NCBI RefSeq assembly: GCF_000445125.1
Contig: NZ_ATHL01000087.1
Span: 1 to 64,000, forward strand
Direction: 5' to 3'
DNA from: Novosphingobium lindaniclasticum LE124
GTDB taxonomy: Bacteria > Pseudomonadota > Alphaproteobacteria > Sphingomonadales > Sphingomonadaceae
DNA length: 64,000 nt
The notes under the pieces are model-generated. The model had not been told where the DNA came from. It made no database searches and worked only from the letters and a program-made list of their open reading frames with translations. The position numbers and the translations under genes are program-made. Shown here one piece after another: positions 26,900-36,011 of this stretch (positions are counted from its first letter, which is position 1; each line of letters begins with the position of its first letter).

Positions 26900-27715
26900 T
26901 CAGAAAGGGTTGGCCAGCGCCGCACGCACGCTTTCGATCGCTTCGGTTACCCGAAGCGCGCGTGGCAGCGCAAGGCCGCGATCACGGGGAATTTCCACGC
27001 TGATCGGCACATGCGGTGGAAGCGCTGCGACGAAACCCGCGACGTCGAACGTCCCCTCTCCCGCCAGCAGACGCGCGCACGAAGCCTCGAATGCGGGGTC
27101 CTCGGGCGCCGTATCAGGTCCGTCGCACACCTGGGCGTAGAGAATATGACCAGGTGGCGCTGCTGCCACTTCGGCGATCGTTCCACCCGACCGCATGAGG
27201 TGCAGGATATCCGTGTTCACGCCCACGAGGCCGGGACGGTCGATCCGCGCCGCCAGTTCAAGCGCCGCCGCCAGCGACGGCACTTGCGATGGCGGGTAGA
27301 ACTCCACGGCGACGCGCAGATCGAAGCGTGCGGCCTGATCACAGAACCCGCCGAACAGATCGAGACGGCGCTCAGGGTCCCGGTCGTAAAGCAGTACGTT
27401 GACCAGCCCCGCACCCAGTTCCGCTGCGGCTTCCAGCATGCCGGTGAAGTCGGCGAGCCGACTGCGCCCGCCCAGCGTGAAAGGATAGGCGAGGTCCAGG
27501 GCTATATCCAGATCGGCAAGGCAGGCCGTCAGGTCCCGGCACTCCGCACGGGTAAGCGCGAAATGGGGCATCGACGGCAACTGTTGCATCGACTTCAGGA
27601 ACATGCAGACCCCGGCACATCCGGCCGCCGAAGCGGCTTCGGCAAGCTGGCGAGGCGTCGCATCGACGGCAGTGAGATGATCGAGGGCGAGGCGTCGTCT
27701 GTGCTGGCTCATCAT
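26900..27715 (-). CDS. Sugar-phosphate isomerase/epimerase-like TIM barrel
   Basis: A 271-residue protein of the AP_endonuc_2 TIM-barrel family (IolE/IolI-like): LALDHLTAVDATPRQLAEAASAAGCAGVC at the N-terminus, VAVEFYPPSQVPSLAAALEL with a metal-type Glu, GLVGVNTDILHLMRSGG and a final VPISVEIPRDRG. These enzymes bind a divalent metal and isomerise sugars, inositols or keto-enols. Its role among steroid genes is unknown. It stands alone, divergent from the small NTF2-fold gene at 27815. Confidence 0.72.
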   Translation of the reverse strand: MMSQHRRRLALDHLTAVDATPRQLAEAASAAGCAGVCMFLKSMQQLPSMPHFALTRAECRDLTACLADLDIALDLAYPFTLGGRSRLADFTGMLEAAAELGAGLVNVLLYDRDPERRLDLFGGFCDQAARFDLRVAVEFYPPSQVPSLAAALELAARIDRPGLVGVNTDILHLMRSGGTIAEVAAAPPGHILYAQVCDGPDTAPEDPAFEASCARLLAGEGTFDVAGFVAALPPHVPISVEIPRDRGLALPRALRVTEAIESVRAALANPF

Positions 27716-27814
27716 TCACCCCAATGAGGTCGCTCGCAGGACATCCGATCGCTCCGTTCGAATGCGACAACGCCGCCCTGCATGGCCGCAAACTTCTTTC
27801 CGATAGGAGCAATG

Positions 27815-28294
27815 ATGCCTGAACTGCTTGAAGCGCTGGCGGCGCGACTGCGCATACTGGAAGATCGCGAGGCGATCCGCGATCTGATCGCCAGCTACGG
27901 ACCGCTGGCCGATGCTGGGGAGGCCAGGGCATTGGCCGCGCTCTGGACCGAGGATGGCATCTACGAAGTGGTCGGCTTCGCGCAGGCGGAAGGCCATTCC
28001 GCGATCGCCGCTCTGATCGAGGGGGAAGCGCATCGCACGCTGATGGCCGATGGCTGTGCACACCTGCTGGGTCCGGTAGCGGTGGAAGTCGATGGCGATA
28101 CCGCTATCGCACGCGGCCATAGCGTGGTGTTCCGCCATAGCCCCGCGGGATACGCGCCCTATCGCGTGGCTGCCAATCGCTGGACGCTCAAGCGTCGCCC
28201 CGAAGGATGGCGCGTGGCTCACCGCCGCAACGCGCTGCTGGACGGTAACGAGACAGCGCGCATCCTGCTGGCTCCCGGTCACCCCGCAAGCTGA
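27815..28294 (+). CDS. SnoaL-like NTF2-fold protein
   Basis: 159 residues from the ATG at 27815 (AGGAG 5 bases upstream); in-frame ATGs at 27782 and 27812 are less well placed. It starts LARLRILEDREAIRDLIASYGPLAD, the typical SnoaL_4 helix, followed by LWTEDGIYEVVGF and GWRVAHRRNALLDG. There is no recognisable catalytic set. Its 3' end overlaps the 3' end of the converging SDR gene by 16 bases. Possible roles are steroid isomerase, dehydratase or binding protein. Confidence 0.68.
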   Translation: MPELLEALAARLRILEDREAIRDLIASYGPLADAGEARALAALWTEDGIYEVVGFAQAEGHSAIAALIEGEAHRTLMADGCAHLLGPVAVEVDGDTAIARGHSVVFRHSPAGYAPYRVAANRWTLKRRPEGWRVAHRRNALLDGNETARILLAPGHPAS

Positions 28295-29022
28295 CCGCCA
28301 TCCACGGTGAAAAGCGCACCGGTCACCTTGCCGGCGCGGTCGCTGGCAAGGAACACGAACATCTCCGCCACATCCTCCGGCGAGCAGATACCGTCGCGCA
28401 GTTTCGGCGCATTGCGCATCACCAGCGACCAGTCGATTTCTCCCTCGAGCGCAGGCGTGTCGCGCGTCATCGGGGTTTCGACATGGCCGGGGCAGATCGC
28501 GTTCACGCGTACGCCCTTCGCCGCGTATTCTATGGCCAGCCCCTTGGTGATCGCCGCCACGCCGTGCTTCGACGCCGAATAGGCGATCGTATAGGCAATG
28601 CCCTGAAGTGCGGCGGTGCTGGCGGTATTGACGATGTTCCCCCCGCTTTTCACCAGGTGCGGCAGCGCGGCCTGGCACAGTGCAAAGACGCTGGTGGTAT
28701 TGACCTTCAGCAGCAGCTCGAAGTCTTCGAGCGAGAAGGTTTCCGACGATCCCCACTTCAGCACTCCTGCAATGTTGCACAGCACGTCGAGTCCGTTGCC
28801 AGCCGCCATGTCCACCAGAGCGCGGCAGGACGCGAGGTCGGCGGCGTCGTACGTCTGGATCGAAGGTGCGCTTGCCATCAGCGCGGCAGTCTCTGCCAGA
28901 CCTGCCGCATTGCGATCACCGATGGTGACATGTGCCCCTTCCGCCGCAAAGCGGATCGCAGTGGCGCGGCCGATGCCCGACGCCGCGCCGGTAACCAGAA
29001 CCTTTCTGCCTGCAAAGAGCAT
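28279..29022 (-). CDS. SDR oxidoreductase
   Basis: A 247-residue classical SDR with VTGAASGIGRATA, DVLCNIAGV (Cys-Asn in place of Asn-Asn), STAALQGIAYTIAYSASKHG and VTGALFTVDGGQLAG. Overall it resembles 3alpha/beta-hydroxysteroid and cyclohexanol-type dehydrogenases with NAD preference (Asp in GDRNAAG after beta2). It begins 38 bases downstream of the TonB receptor gene and is probably cotranscribed with it, which ties substrate uptake to a first oxidation step. Confidence 0.8.
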   Translation of the reverse strand: MLFAGRKVLVTGAASGIGRATAIRFAAEGAHVTIGDRNAAGLAETAALMASAPSIQTYDAADLASCRALVDMAAGNGLDVLCNIAGVLKWGSSETFSLEDFELLLKVNTTSVFALCQAALPHLVKSGGNIVNTASTAALQGIAYTIAYSASKHGVAAITKGLAIEYAAKGVRVNAICPGHVETPMTRDTPALEGEIDWSLVMRNAPKLRDGICSPEDVAEMFVFLASDRAGKVTGALFTVDGGQLAG

Positions 29023-29060
29023 GGCCGTCTCCCGTCATGTCCTTCGTGGTCGGCCCCGTG

Positions 29061-31448
29061 TCAGAACTTCACGCCGACCGTGACGCCGAAAGTGCGTGGT
29101 TCGGGAAAATACCCCGCCACCATGCCGCCGAAGCTGGGACCGAAGTCGATGAAGTTCGTCGGGCTGGCTTCCCTGGTCAGGTTGCGCACGAACAAAGAAA
29201 GTTCCGTCTCCGCGCCCAGCAGTGGCAGCTGCGTGAGGCTCGCGCGCAAGTTGACGATGGTGCGGCCCTTCGACTGGGAGGTATGCGCATTCTGGTCCGA
29301 AGGCGCGGCAGTCGCCAGCGCATAAGGGTAAGTGTAGTACTTCGCCACATAGCTGACATCGGCATAGAGGTTCAGCTTGCCCCAATCGCCTTGTGCAACC
29401 TTCAGGTCTGCCCCGCCCGATGCCGTCACTTTGGGCGCATGAGGGAAGGCGCGGTTGTCGGCCACGTTGGTCTCGACGCCGTTCACCAGGTCCATGAAGC
29501 GCTTGTACTTGGGATCGAGCAGCGCCAGCGACCCGTTCAGCGTCAGCGCATCGAAGGGATGGAACACCGTCTCGAACTCAAGCCCCTGGATGCGCGCCGC
29601 ACCGGCATTACGCACGATGGAAGCGGCGCCGGTGCCGGCGGTAAAGATCGCCAGTTGCATGTTCTTGTGCTCGTCCCGGAATGCGGAAACGTTGAAGATC
29701 AGACGATTGCCGAAGGTCTTGGTTTTGATGCCCAGTTCGTAGCTGTCGACCGTTTCGGGCTTGTAAGGGTTGCACAGTTCCGTCGCGCCAGAGGGACAAT
29801 CCGCAGTCGGCGCGACGAAGACATTGGTCTCGCCGTTGAAACCGCCCGACTTGAAGCCCTTGGCATAGCGGGCATAGACGTTGACCTGATCGGTCAATTC
29901 ATAGCCCAGCGTTACGGCCGGCGTGAAGCTGTTGTACTTGGCATCGGGCACGTCGCCATAACCGATATCGGCGACCACCAGAGGTGAAGTAATCCCGCTT
30001 GCCGCATCGTAGTTGATGCGGAAGAAGCGGCGAATGTCCTTCCTCTCATGCGTATAGCGCGCGCCAAGAGTCAGTTTGAGGCCTTGCAGGAACTCGTAGT
30101 CCAGCTGGGTGTAGAGCGCCAAGGCCTTGGTATGCGATCCGTACTCGGAATCGAGATCGGTAGCCCCGCCGAAGTAGCTCTGCGGGTTCGCGGTTTCGGC
30201 CTTTTCGGTGAAATAGAAAGCGCCCGCAGCATAGGATAGCTTGTCGGAAATGGCCTTTCCGGTGACCTGCAATTCCTGACTGAAGGCATGATAATCGGTA
30301 ATGCGCTGGGTATAGGCGACCGGAAGCGGCGATCCATCGAGATCAAGGCCGTCTGAATACTTGAGGTTACGATAAGCCGTGGTTGACTTGACCGTTGCGC
30401 CGCCGAAATCCCCGGTCAACGTCAGTGCATGGCCGTAGCTACGCGTCTTTTCATAGACATCGGCATCGATCGAGGCCGTCGTGACGCGCTTGGGATCGGT
30501 GTAAAGATTAAGCGGGAAATAGGCGCCGCCGCTGGCATAACCCGGCGAATTGGGATCGAAAATATCGCGCGGATCGCCGTTTTCATTGACTTGCAGAAGC
30601 TGCGAAAGCTGCGGCTGCTGTTTGCTGCGGCTGTAGTCGAAGGTGTAATCGGCAGTAATGTTCTCCGCCAACTCAGCGCGAACCTGCACCATGAAGCTGC
30701 CGGAATTGATCGTGTCGGCCTCATCCACCTTCGGCGCCTGAGCCGCCGGTACGTTGGGCACCGGATTGGGCACGATATCGATCAGTCCGCCGCGGCTGCG
30801 ATACTGGCCGGACAGCTTGACCGAAAAAATTCCCAACTTCGGCAAGTCCAGCACACCGCGGAACTTCACTTCGTCGAAGCTGCCATAGGTAAATTCGGCA
30901 GTGCCGCCCAGTTCGCCGCTGGGCTTGCGCGTGATCAGGTTGACTGCCCCTGCCAGTGCGTTGCGTCCGTAAAGCGTGCCTTGCGGGCCGCGCAGCACTT
31001 CCACGCGCTCAAGATCGGCAATGTCGAAGATCGAACCTTGCGCCTTGGCGATATAGACACCGTCCATGTAGAGACCGACCGCCGGTTCCCAGGTGATGGC
31101 CGGATTGATGGTGACCGAGCCACGGATCGAAATCTGCGACACCGTCTTCGATCCCGGTGCGCGCTCGATCTTCATGTTAGGCGCAATCGTGCCCAGCTTG
31201 TCGATGGAATCCACGCCGCGACTTTCGAGATAGGCGCTGCTCACCGCAGATATGGCGATGGGTACGTTCTGTACGTTTTCCGAACGTTTCTGCGCGGTAA
31301 CGACGATATCGCCGATGCCGATTTCAAGATCCTGCTTGGATGGAGGCGTTGCAGCCACTTCCTGAGCAAAAGCCGGAGCGGCAACGATCGTCATACTGGC
31401 GGCGGACATACCGGACGCCAGGGCCGAAGCGGCCCGAAATCTGCTCAT
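29061..31448 (-). CDS. TonB-dependent outer-membrane receptor
   Basis: 795 residues with a signal peptide (MSRFRAASALASG ... AAPAFAQ), a plug domain starting IGDIVVTAQKRSENVQNVPIAIS, LRGPQGTLYGRNALAGAVNLIT, beta-barrel repeats and a terminal Phe (VTVGVKF) as needed for outer-membrane assembly. Such receptors in sphingomonads import bulky hydrophobic substrates. Location with an SDR gene and a shared operator-like repeat 93 bases upstream suggests steroid uptake. The start at 31448 has GGGAGAG upstream; a longer frame from 31547 lacks a signal sequence at its start. Confidence 0.92.
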   Translation of the reverse strand: MSRFRAASALASGMSAASMTIVAAPAFAQEVAATPPSKQDLEIGIGDIVVTAQKRSENVQNVPIAISAVSSAYLESRGVDSIDKLGTIAPNMKIERAPGSKTVSQISIRGSVTINPAITWEPAVGLYMDGVYIAKAQGSIFDIADLERVEVLRGPQGTLYGRNALAGAVNLITRKPSGELGGTAEFTYGSFDEVKFRGVLDLPKLGIFSVKLSGQYRSRGGLIDIVPNPVPNVPAAQAPKVDEADTINSGSFMVQVRAELAENITADYTFDYSRSKQQPQLSQLLQVNENGDPRDIFDPNSPGYASGGAYFPLNLYTDPKRVTTASIDADVYEKTRSYGHALTLTGDFGGATVKSTTAYRNLKYSDGLDLDGSPLPVAYTQRITDYHAFSQELQVTGKAISDKLSYAAGAFYFTEKAETANPQSYFGGATDLDSEYGSHTKALALYTQLDYEFLQGLKLTLGARYTHERKDIRRFFRINYDAASGITSPLVVADIGYGDVPDAKYNSFTPAVTLGYELTDQVNVYARYAKGFKSGGFNGETNVFVAPTADCPSGATELCNPYKPETVDSYELGIKTKTFGNRLIFNVSAFRDEHKNMQLAIFTAGTGAASIVRNAGAARIQGLEFETVFHPFDALTLNGSLALLDPKYKRFMDLVNGVETNVADNRAFPHAPKVTASGGADLKVAQGDWGKLNLYADVSYVAKYYTYPYALATAAPSDQNAHTSQSKGRTIVNLRASLTQLPLLGAETELSLFVRNLTREASPTNFIDFGPSFGGMVAGYFPEPRTFGVTVGVKF

Positions 31449-31540
31449 GGTTTTCTCTCCCGTGACCCTCTTGCATCTTCGCGCATAAAAATCGGACTTT
31501 TTTATAAAATTCACCGCATCATATGGCAATAAATTTATTA

Positions 31541-31574
31541 TTTGCACTGCATTTTATGTTTCTATCTACGCAAA
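31541..31574. promoter_or_regulatory. Operator-like repeat upstream of TonB receptor
   Basis: TTTGCAC-N20-ACGCAAA, 12 of 14 matches to the recurrent consensus TTTGCGT-N20-ACGCAAA. It lies 93 bases upstream of the receptor ATG in an A+T-rich region. Confidence 0.55.
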
Positions 31575-31891
31575 TCGCCACTTTAGGCATCAAGCAAGAT
31601 ACCGAAAGTCGCTCCGTCTGTGATGCAAGGTGATGGCAAAAGTGCATTACTGCGCGAGGCATGCCGCCCCGGCAGGTCGGCACAGCCTTCGGACGCGCCA
31701 ATCCGTCACGGCCAGATCATGTTGTGCGGCAAGTGTACTGGAATTCTCAGTCCAGTTTCGCATCGCTGGTCAATGGAGCGAGCGAACGAATGATCGCTGT
31801 AATTCGATCGATGGAAACCTCACCGTATTCCATGGGAGGCGTTTCCACGAGCGAGACGGACGGATATTTGCATTGCCACTCGAACGAATGC

Positions 31892-31922
31892 GCGACCTGC
31901 CTGTCAATGGCAGACAGGTCGC
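31892..31922 (-). terminator. Hairpin downstream of Rieske oxygenase gene
   Basis: GCGACCTG and CAGGTCGC form a perfect 8-bp stem around a 15-base loop. An alternative inner stem CCTGTC/GACAGG is also possible. It starts 20 bases past the stop codon of the minus-strand oxygenase gene; no T-run follows. Confidence 0.42.
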
Positions 31923-31941
31923 CAAGCTCACATCGTTCGCG

Positions 31942-33021
31942 TCAGGCCGCTACGCTGCCGGGTCGCTTGTCCAGCGTGACCACCAGTCCGTTCACGCGGC
32001 CCTGGATTTCCGGGGCCTTAGCGCGGGGATTGAAGAACTGGCGATACCAGCTGCGCACTTTGCCGTAAGGTCCGTCCGCCGGCACGGCCATAGGGTTGAT
32101 GCAGGCGCGCTTGTTCGCCCAGATCTCCACGTCTTGCGCAAAAGCAAGGCGGCTGCCTTCCTGATACATCGCGGCATTGGCGCGATCCTCATCCGTCGTC
32201 TCTCGCAAACCATCGTGCACTTTCACCATCAGGGCGTGCCATGCCCGCGAACGGCCATCCTCGATCGGCGTATTGGCGATCATGATGAAGCTGTCGAACG
32301 CGCCCGCCATTTCGGACTGGAGGAAGCCCGGCCCTTCGTACCAGGTATCCAGCACCAGCTGATCCTCGGCCGAAGCCGTCAACGTGCGGTGCCCCGCGCT
32401 GTAGTACTGGTGGACGACGTGGTTCTGGAACTCGTTGGCGAAGTACTGGAAGTCCTTGGCGCCGTGGATCGGCACGAAGTGGCCATAATCCGCCATGTTG
32501 TCGACGATCTCGACACCGTGGACGTTCAGATCGCCCATGAAGTCGATCTTCCATTCCACCCAGCCCGGCTCGCCGTAATGGCCGCCGAATTGGGGCAGAT
32601 CATAGTCCGGGTCCTGCCCTTCCTCGTCATGCCACATCCAGAGGATGCCGGCGCGCTCGATCACTCTGTAGGTACCCAGCTTCGCCGCCTTGGGCACGAA
32701 GTCCGAATAGGGGATGTGGTTGCACGCGCCGTCCGGGCCGTAGCGCCAGCCGTGGAACGGGCAGCGGATCGATTCGCCTTCGACATGTTCGGCGTCGCGC
32801 ACGATGTAGGACGTGCTGTTCTTCGCCAGATGCGCACCCATGTGCGGGCAATAGGCATCGACGACATAGGCCGTTCCCGATTCCCCGCGATAAAGCACCA
32901 GATCCTTGCCGAAATAGCGGATCGCGGCGGGTGTGCGCGTCGCCTCCTCTGCCGCTCCGATCATGAACCAGCCACGCGGAAATGCGTGAGGCCCAAGGCC
33001 ATAGTCGCTGGTAGTGGCCAT
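31942..33021 (-). CDS. KshA-like Rieske non-heme iron oxygenase
   Basis: 359 residues from the ATG at 33021 (AAGGAG 9 bases upstream). The Rieske cluster ligands are Cys58, His60, Cys87 and His90 (CPHMGAH...CPFHGW). The mononuclear iron site is Asp178, His181 and His186 (MADYGHFVPIHG). It resembles ring-hydroxylating KshA-type steroid 9alpha-hydroxylases but differs clearly from the second oxygenase at 54498-55586. It could be a KshA isoform or hydroxylate another steroid position. No ferredoxin reductase gene (KshB) is seen in the window. It is divergent from a LysR regulator. Confidence 0.8.
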   Translation of the reverse strand: MATTSDYGLGPHAFPRGWFMIGAAEEATRTPAAIRYFGKDLVLYRGESGTAYVVDAYCPHMGAHLAKNSTSYIVRDAEHVEGESIRCPFHGWRYGPDGACNHIPYSDFVPKAAKLGTYRVIERAGILWMWHDEEGQDPDYDLPQFGGHYGEPGWVEWKIDFMGDLNVHGVEIVDNMADYGHFVPIHGAKDFQYFANEFQNHVVHQYYSAGHRTLTASAEDQLVLDTWYEGPGFLQSEMAGAFDSFIMIANTPIEDGRSRAWHALMVKVHDGLRETTDEDRANAAMYQEGSRLAFAQDVEIWANKRACINPMAVPADGPYGKVRSWYRQFFNPRAKAPEIQGRVNGLVVTLDKRPGSVAA

Positions 33022-33112
33022 TTGCATCGACTCCTTGTGCTGCGCCTGTTTATGGCGGCGCATTCTTTGCCTATCTAGCCTTTCAATTGGCGATTTGCGA
33101 AGGGAATTGACC

Positions 33113-33138
33113 TGCACATATGTTGTGCAAATATGCAC
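33113..33138. promoter_or_regulatory. Putative LysR-type operator
   Basis: Three half-sites in a row: TGCAC (33113-33117), N7, GTGCA (33125-33129), N4, TGCAC (33134-33138). Two overlapping dyads of this kind between a LysR gene and its divergent target are typical of activation and autoregulation sites. It lies just before the LysR ATG and about 92 bases from the oxygenase ATG. Confidence 0.6.
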
Positions 33139-33143
33139 GCCTT

Positions 33144-34010
33144 ATGGAATGGAGCGATCTTCAGGTCTTTTTGGCCGCCGTGCGCGCCGGTTCGTACACC
33201 GCCGCGGGGCGCCAACTGGGCATCAACCGTACGACGGTCGGTCGCCGGGTCGACGCGCTGGAGGCGGCGCTGGGCATCGCGCTGTTCGAGGAAGGGCCAC
33301 TGGGCCCCGCACCCAACCGGGCGGGCAAGCGGCTGCTGGCCGCCGCCGAAGTGATGGAGCGCGAAGTCGCCCGGATGCGCAGCGATCTGTCCCTGCCCAA
33401 TCTGCCACAAGGCCCAGTGCGCGTGGCGGGCAGCGGGGGCATCGTCAGCGAGTTTCTGCCCGAATTCGCCGAATTCCGCCGCCGCCATCCGGAAGTCTCC
33501 ATCGAACTTCTGGGCGAACTCGATCCCATCGACGCGGTGACCTACCGCCGCGCCGATCTGGCCATCGCGCTTGTGCGCAAGCCGCCGCTGCGGCTCTGGG
33601 GCGTGGAATTGGCGACTCTGGCGCAGGCCCCTTACGCCCGGCGGCACGGGACCGCGCAGCCTGCACAATTAGGTTGGGGTTTCGAACTCGATGCCGCCCT
33701 GCCCGGCAGCCAGTGGACGGCCAGCAATCCAGCCGGTGAGGCGGCGGAAAAAGCCGGGCTGACCACTTTCAACGCCTGGCCCCAGATGAAGCAAGCCGTC
33801 CTGGCCGGGCTGGGCAGTGCAACGCTCTGGTGCTTCGCGGCCGATGCCGAGCCCGATCTGAAACGCTTGGCCCCACCTGATCCGCGCCACGCCTGCCCAT
33901 TATGGCTTCTCCATCGCGCCAAGGCACCGCCCAGTCCAAATCTGGCTGCCCTGATTGCCTTCCTGACCGACGCAATCAAATCACGCGTGACGGGCCTGCC
34001 AACGCGCTGA
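33144..34010 (+). CDS. LysR-family transcriptional regulator
   Basis: 288 residues from the ATG at 33144 (MEWSDLQVFLAAVRAGSYTAAGRQLGINRTTVGRRVDALE), a standard LysR helix-turn-helix. An effector-binding domain follows, somewhat divergent and Trp-rich. The ATG has no clear Shine-Dalgarno; 33120 is an in-frame alternative. It is transcribed away from the Rieske oxygenase gene with a three-half-site dyad in between, so the oxygenase is its most likely target. The effector may be a steroid intermediate; this is inference. Confidence 0.85.
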   Translation: MEWSDLQVFLAAVRAGSYTAAGRQLGINRTTVGRRVDALEAALGIALFEEGPLGPAPNRAGKRLLAAAEVMEREVARMRSDLSLPNLPQGPVRVAGSGGIVSEFLPEFAEFRRRHPEVSIELLGELDPIDAVTYRRADLAIALVRKPPLRLWGVELATLAQAPYARRHGTAQPAQLGWGFELDAALPGSQWTASNPAGEAAEKAGLTTFNAWPQMKQAVLAGLGSATLWCFAADAEPDLKRLAPPDPRHACPLWLLHRAKAPPSPNLAALIAFLTDAIKSRVTGLPTR

Positions 34011-34085
34011 ACTTGCCGATGTGTTTGCGGCCTTCGGCGCGGACATGGCTAGTTTCCGCCCCTGTTCTGCCGCTTGTAGGTTCGT

Positions 34086-35876
34086 TTACAGAGCAGACTG
34101 CGAGGCCATCGTGCACGAGTGGGCGGCAGCGAAATTCCGAGATGTCGCCTCATCGTTCGCGCCGGTCAGGTCCCGCGCGGCGATGTAGCCGAAAGTCATG
34201 GCCGGGCCGATGGTGACGCCGGCGCCCGGATAGCTCTCCCCCATGGCCGATGCGGCATTGTTGCCCACGGCATAGAGGCCGGGGATGGCGGCGTCGTGAT
34301 TGTCCAGCACTTGAGCGCGCGCATTGGTGCGCAGGCCGCCGTTCGTCCCGATGTCGCCCGGATAGATCGGCAGGGCATAGAAGGGCCCTTCCGTCAGCGG
34401 GCGCAGGCAGGGGTTCGGGCCATGGCGGTAATCGCCGTACATCTTGTCATAGGCCGCCTCCCCGCGATGGAAGACGGGATCGCGGCCTTCCGCCGCATGG
34501 ACGTTGAACTGCGCCACGGTGCCAGCCAGTGCGGCCGGATCGACGCCGATCTTTGCCGCCAGTTCCTCCACGTTCTGTCCCTTGCGCAGGATCTGGCGCA
34601 CCCCGCGCGATTGCAGCCAGTCCGGCACCAGCGGCAGCAGCGGGCCCATCGGGAACTGGTGGCGATAGCGATGGTCGAAGATCATCCAGCTGGGGCTGGC
34701 ATCGCCATGGTCGCGCTGGCGGCGCGCCATCTCCTGACCAGTGACGTGGTAGGAGGCCGCCTCGTTCAGATAGCGCTCGCCATTCTGGCTGACCATGATG
34801 CAGCCCGGCAAAGCCCGCTCGATCGTGCAGAGCCGGCCGCGATCCTCACCCGGAACGTAGAACACCGGCGCGGCCCAGGCCGATTGCAGGTTCATCGTGC
34901 CCGCCCCGATCGCCACGCCCGCGCGGATGGAATCGCCGGTATTGCTGGTGACGCCGCCGGACAGTTTCGCCTGCGGATAAAGCGGCGCATTGGCATCGCG
35001 CATCTGCTGGTTCTTGTCGAACCCGCCCGCCGCCAGCACCACGCCCTTGCGCACGCCGATCCGCAGCGGCTTGCCGTCGCGCTCCACCACGATGCCGGTG
35101 ACACGCCCGTCCCCGTGCTCATCCTCGCGAACGATCTCCCGCATCGGGCAGCCCAGCCAGACCGGCACACCCGCCTCGTCCAGCGCCAGCCGAAGCGCAC
35201 CGGTCAGCGCACCTCCCAAAGTCAGGCGGCGATCCTTACGCGAGGTAAAGCGGAACGGCAGGTCCAGCCAGTACTTGCCCATGTTGCAGGCAAGGTGCGT
35301 GAACCAGCCCTTGGTGCGGTAGAGCAGTTCGTACGTCTCGGCAAACGTCCACTGGAGGTAGCCGAACAGACTGGCCGCTGGAGAAGGAAAGCGCTGCGTG
35401 CGGATCGCTGCGCCGAGCAACTTGCCGTCGAACTCTAACGGCAGATGGGTGCGAAATCCGGTGGGCGAGCCGCCCGGATTCTCCGCATGATAGTCGGGAT
35501 AGGGCTGCGCCTGATAGCGCACGCGCGTATTGGCGGTGACCCATCGAAGCATCGGTGCGGCATTGTCCACAAAGGCGCGGATGTTCTCATCGGGCACATT
35601 GTCGGCCGAAAGCTCGCGCACATAGCGGAAGGCTTCGTCCAAATCGTCCACGAACCCGGCCTCGCGCGCCTGATCGCTGCCCGGAATCCAGATGCCGCCG
35701 CCCGATGTGGCAGAAGTGCCGCCCCACAGCGGGTCCTTTTCAACGATCAGCACATCGGCTCGGTCATGCGCCGCGACCAGCGCGGACAGCATCCCTCCCG
35801 CCCCTGATCCGACGACGACGACATCAACGACCATGTCCCACTGTGAGTCCCATTGCGCGCTCGAATTCCCGGTCAT
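34086..35876 (-). CDS. 3-ketosteroid-delta1-dehydrogenase-like flavoprotein (KstD family)
   Basis: 596 residues from the ATG at 35876. The FAD fold is VVVVGSGAGGMLSALVAAHDRADVLIVEKDPLWGGTSATSGGGIWIP, and the C-terminal GESYPGAGVTIGPAMTFGYIAARDL is the FAD/catalytic block of 3-oxosteroid 1-dehydrogenases. Length is close to longer KstD homologues. It introduces a double bond into ring A (delta1) or acts on a related position. It stands alone, convergent with the LysR gene and divergent from an SDR operon across a region containing a perfect palindrome. Which of the two KstD-family genes makes delta1 is not decidable here. Confidence 0.82.
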   Translation of the reverse strand: MTGNSSAQWDSQWDMVVDVVVVGSGAGGMLSALVAAHDRADVLIVEKDPLWGGTSATSGGGIWIPGSDQAREAGFVDDLDEAFRYVRELSADNVPDENIRAFVDNAAPMLRWVTANTRVRYQAQPYPDYHAENPGGSPTGFRTHLPLEFDGKLLGAAIRTQRFPSPAASLFGYLQWTFAETYELLYRTKGWFTHLACNMGKYWLDLPFRFTSRKDRRLTLGGALTGALRLALDEAGVPVWLGCPMREIVREDEHGDGRVTGIVVERDGKPLRIGVRKGVVLAAGGFDKNQQMRDANAPLYPQAKLSGGVTSNTGDSIRAGVAIGAGTMNLQSAWAAPVFYVPGEDRGRLCTIERALPGCIMVSQNGERYLNEAASYHVTGQEMARRQRDHGDASPSWMIFDHRYRHQFPMGPLLPLVPDWLQSRGVRQILRKGQNVEELAAKIGVDPAALAGTVAQFNVHAAEGRDPVFHRGEAAYDKMYGDYRHGPNPCLRPLTEGPFYALPIYPGDIGTNGGLRTNARAQVLDNHDAAIPGLYAVGNNAASAMGESYPGAGVTIGPAMTFGYIAARDLTGANDEATSRNFAAAHSCTMASQSAL

Positions 35877-35958
35877 GCCTCTCACCCGGCCGGTAGCCCG
35901 GCCTCTTTATAGGATCTTGTGACGCATGTTGCGATTGATATTGCGCTCCTGTCAACTC

Positions 35959-35992
35959 CATGCGTAAAATGATCTGTCATTTTCTACGAGTC
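35959..35992. promoter_or_regulatory. Palindrome between KstD-like gene and SDR operon
   Basis: A perfect inverted repeat AAAATGA-N4-TCATTTT (35966-35983) sits inside an outer CGT-N20-ACG pair with the spacing of the recurrent operator (only 8 of 14 consensus matches, so membership is weak). It lies 83 bases from the KstD-like ATG and 20 from the SDR ATG. Confidence 0.45.
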
Positions 35993-36011
35993 ATTCGGGT
36001 AAAAGAACATA

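Larger units (their letters stand above)
31449..31941. other. Promoter and spacer region, no gene seen
   Basis: About 490 bases between the TonB receptor start and the stop of the Rieske oxygenase gene, both on the minus strand. The first 150 bases are A+T-rich and hold the operator-like repeat at 31541-31574. A terminator-like hairpin occupies 31892-31922. The rest shows no convincing coding frame. Confidence 0.6.

Noticed and set aside
25219..26925. A 568-residue minus-strand frame opposite the KstD-family and BaiE-like genes
   Set aside because: No motif on this strand; the plus-strand proteins have FAD and NTF2-fold signatures and good ribosome sites.
33094..33100. TTTGCGA upstream of the KshA-like gene as another copy of the dyad
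   Set aside because: No matching second arm at the 20-base spacing; the LysR dyad is the better explanation for this promoter.
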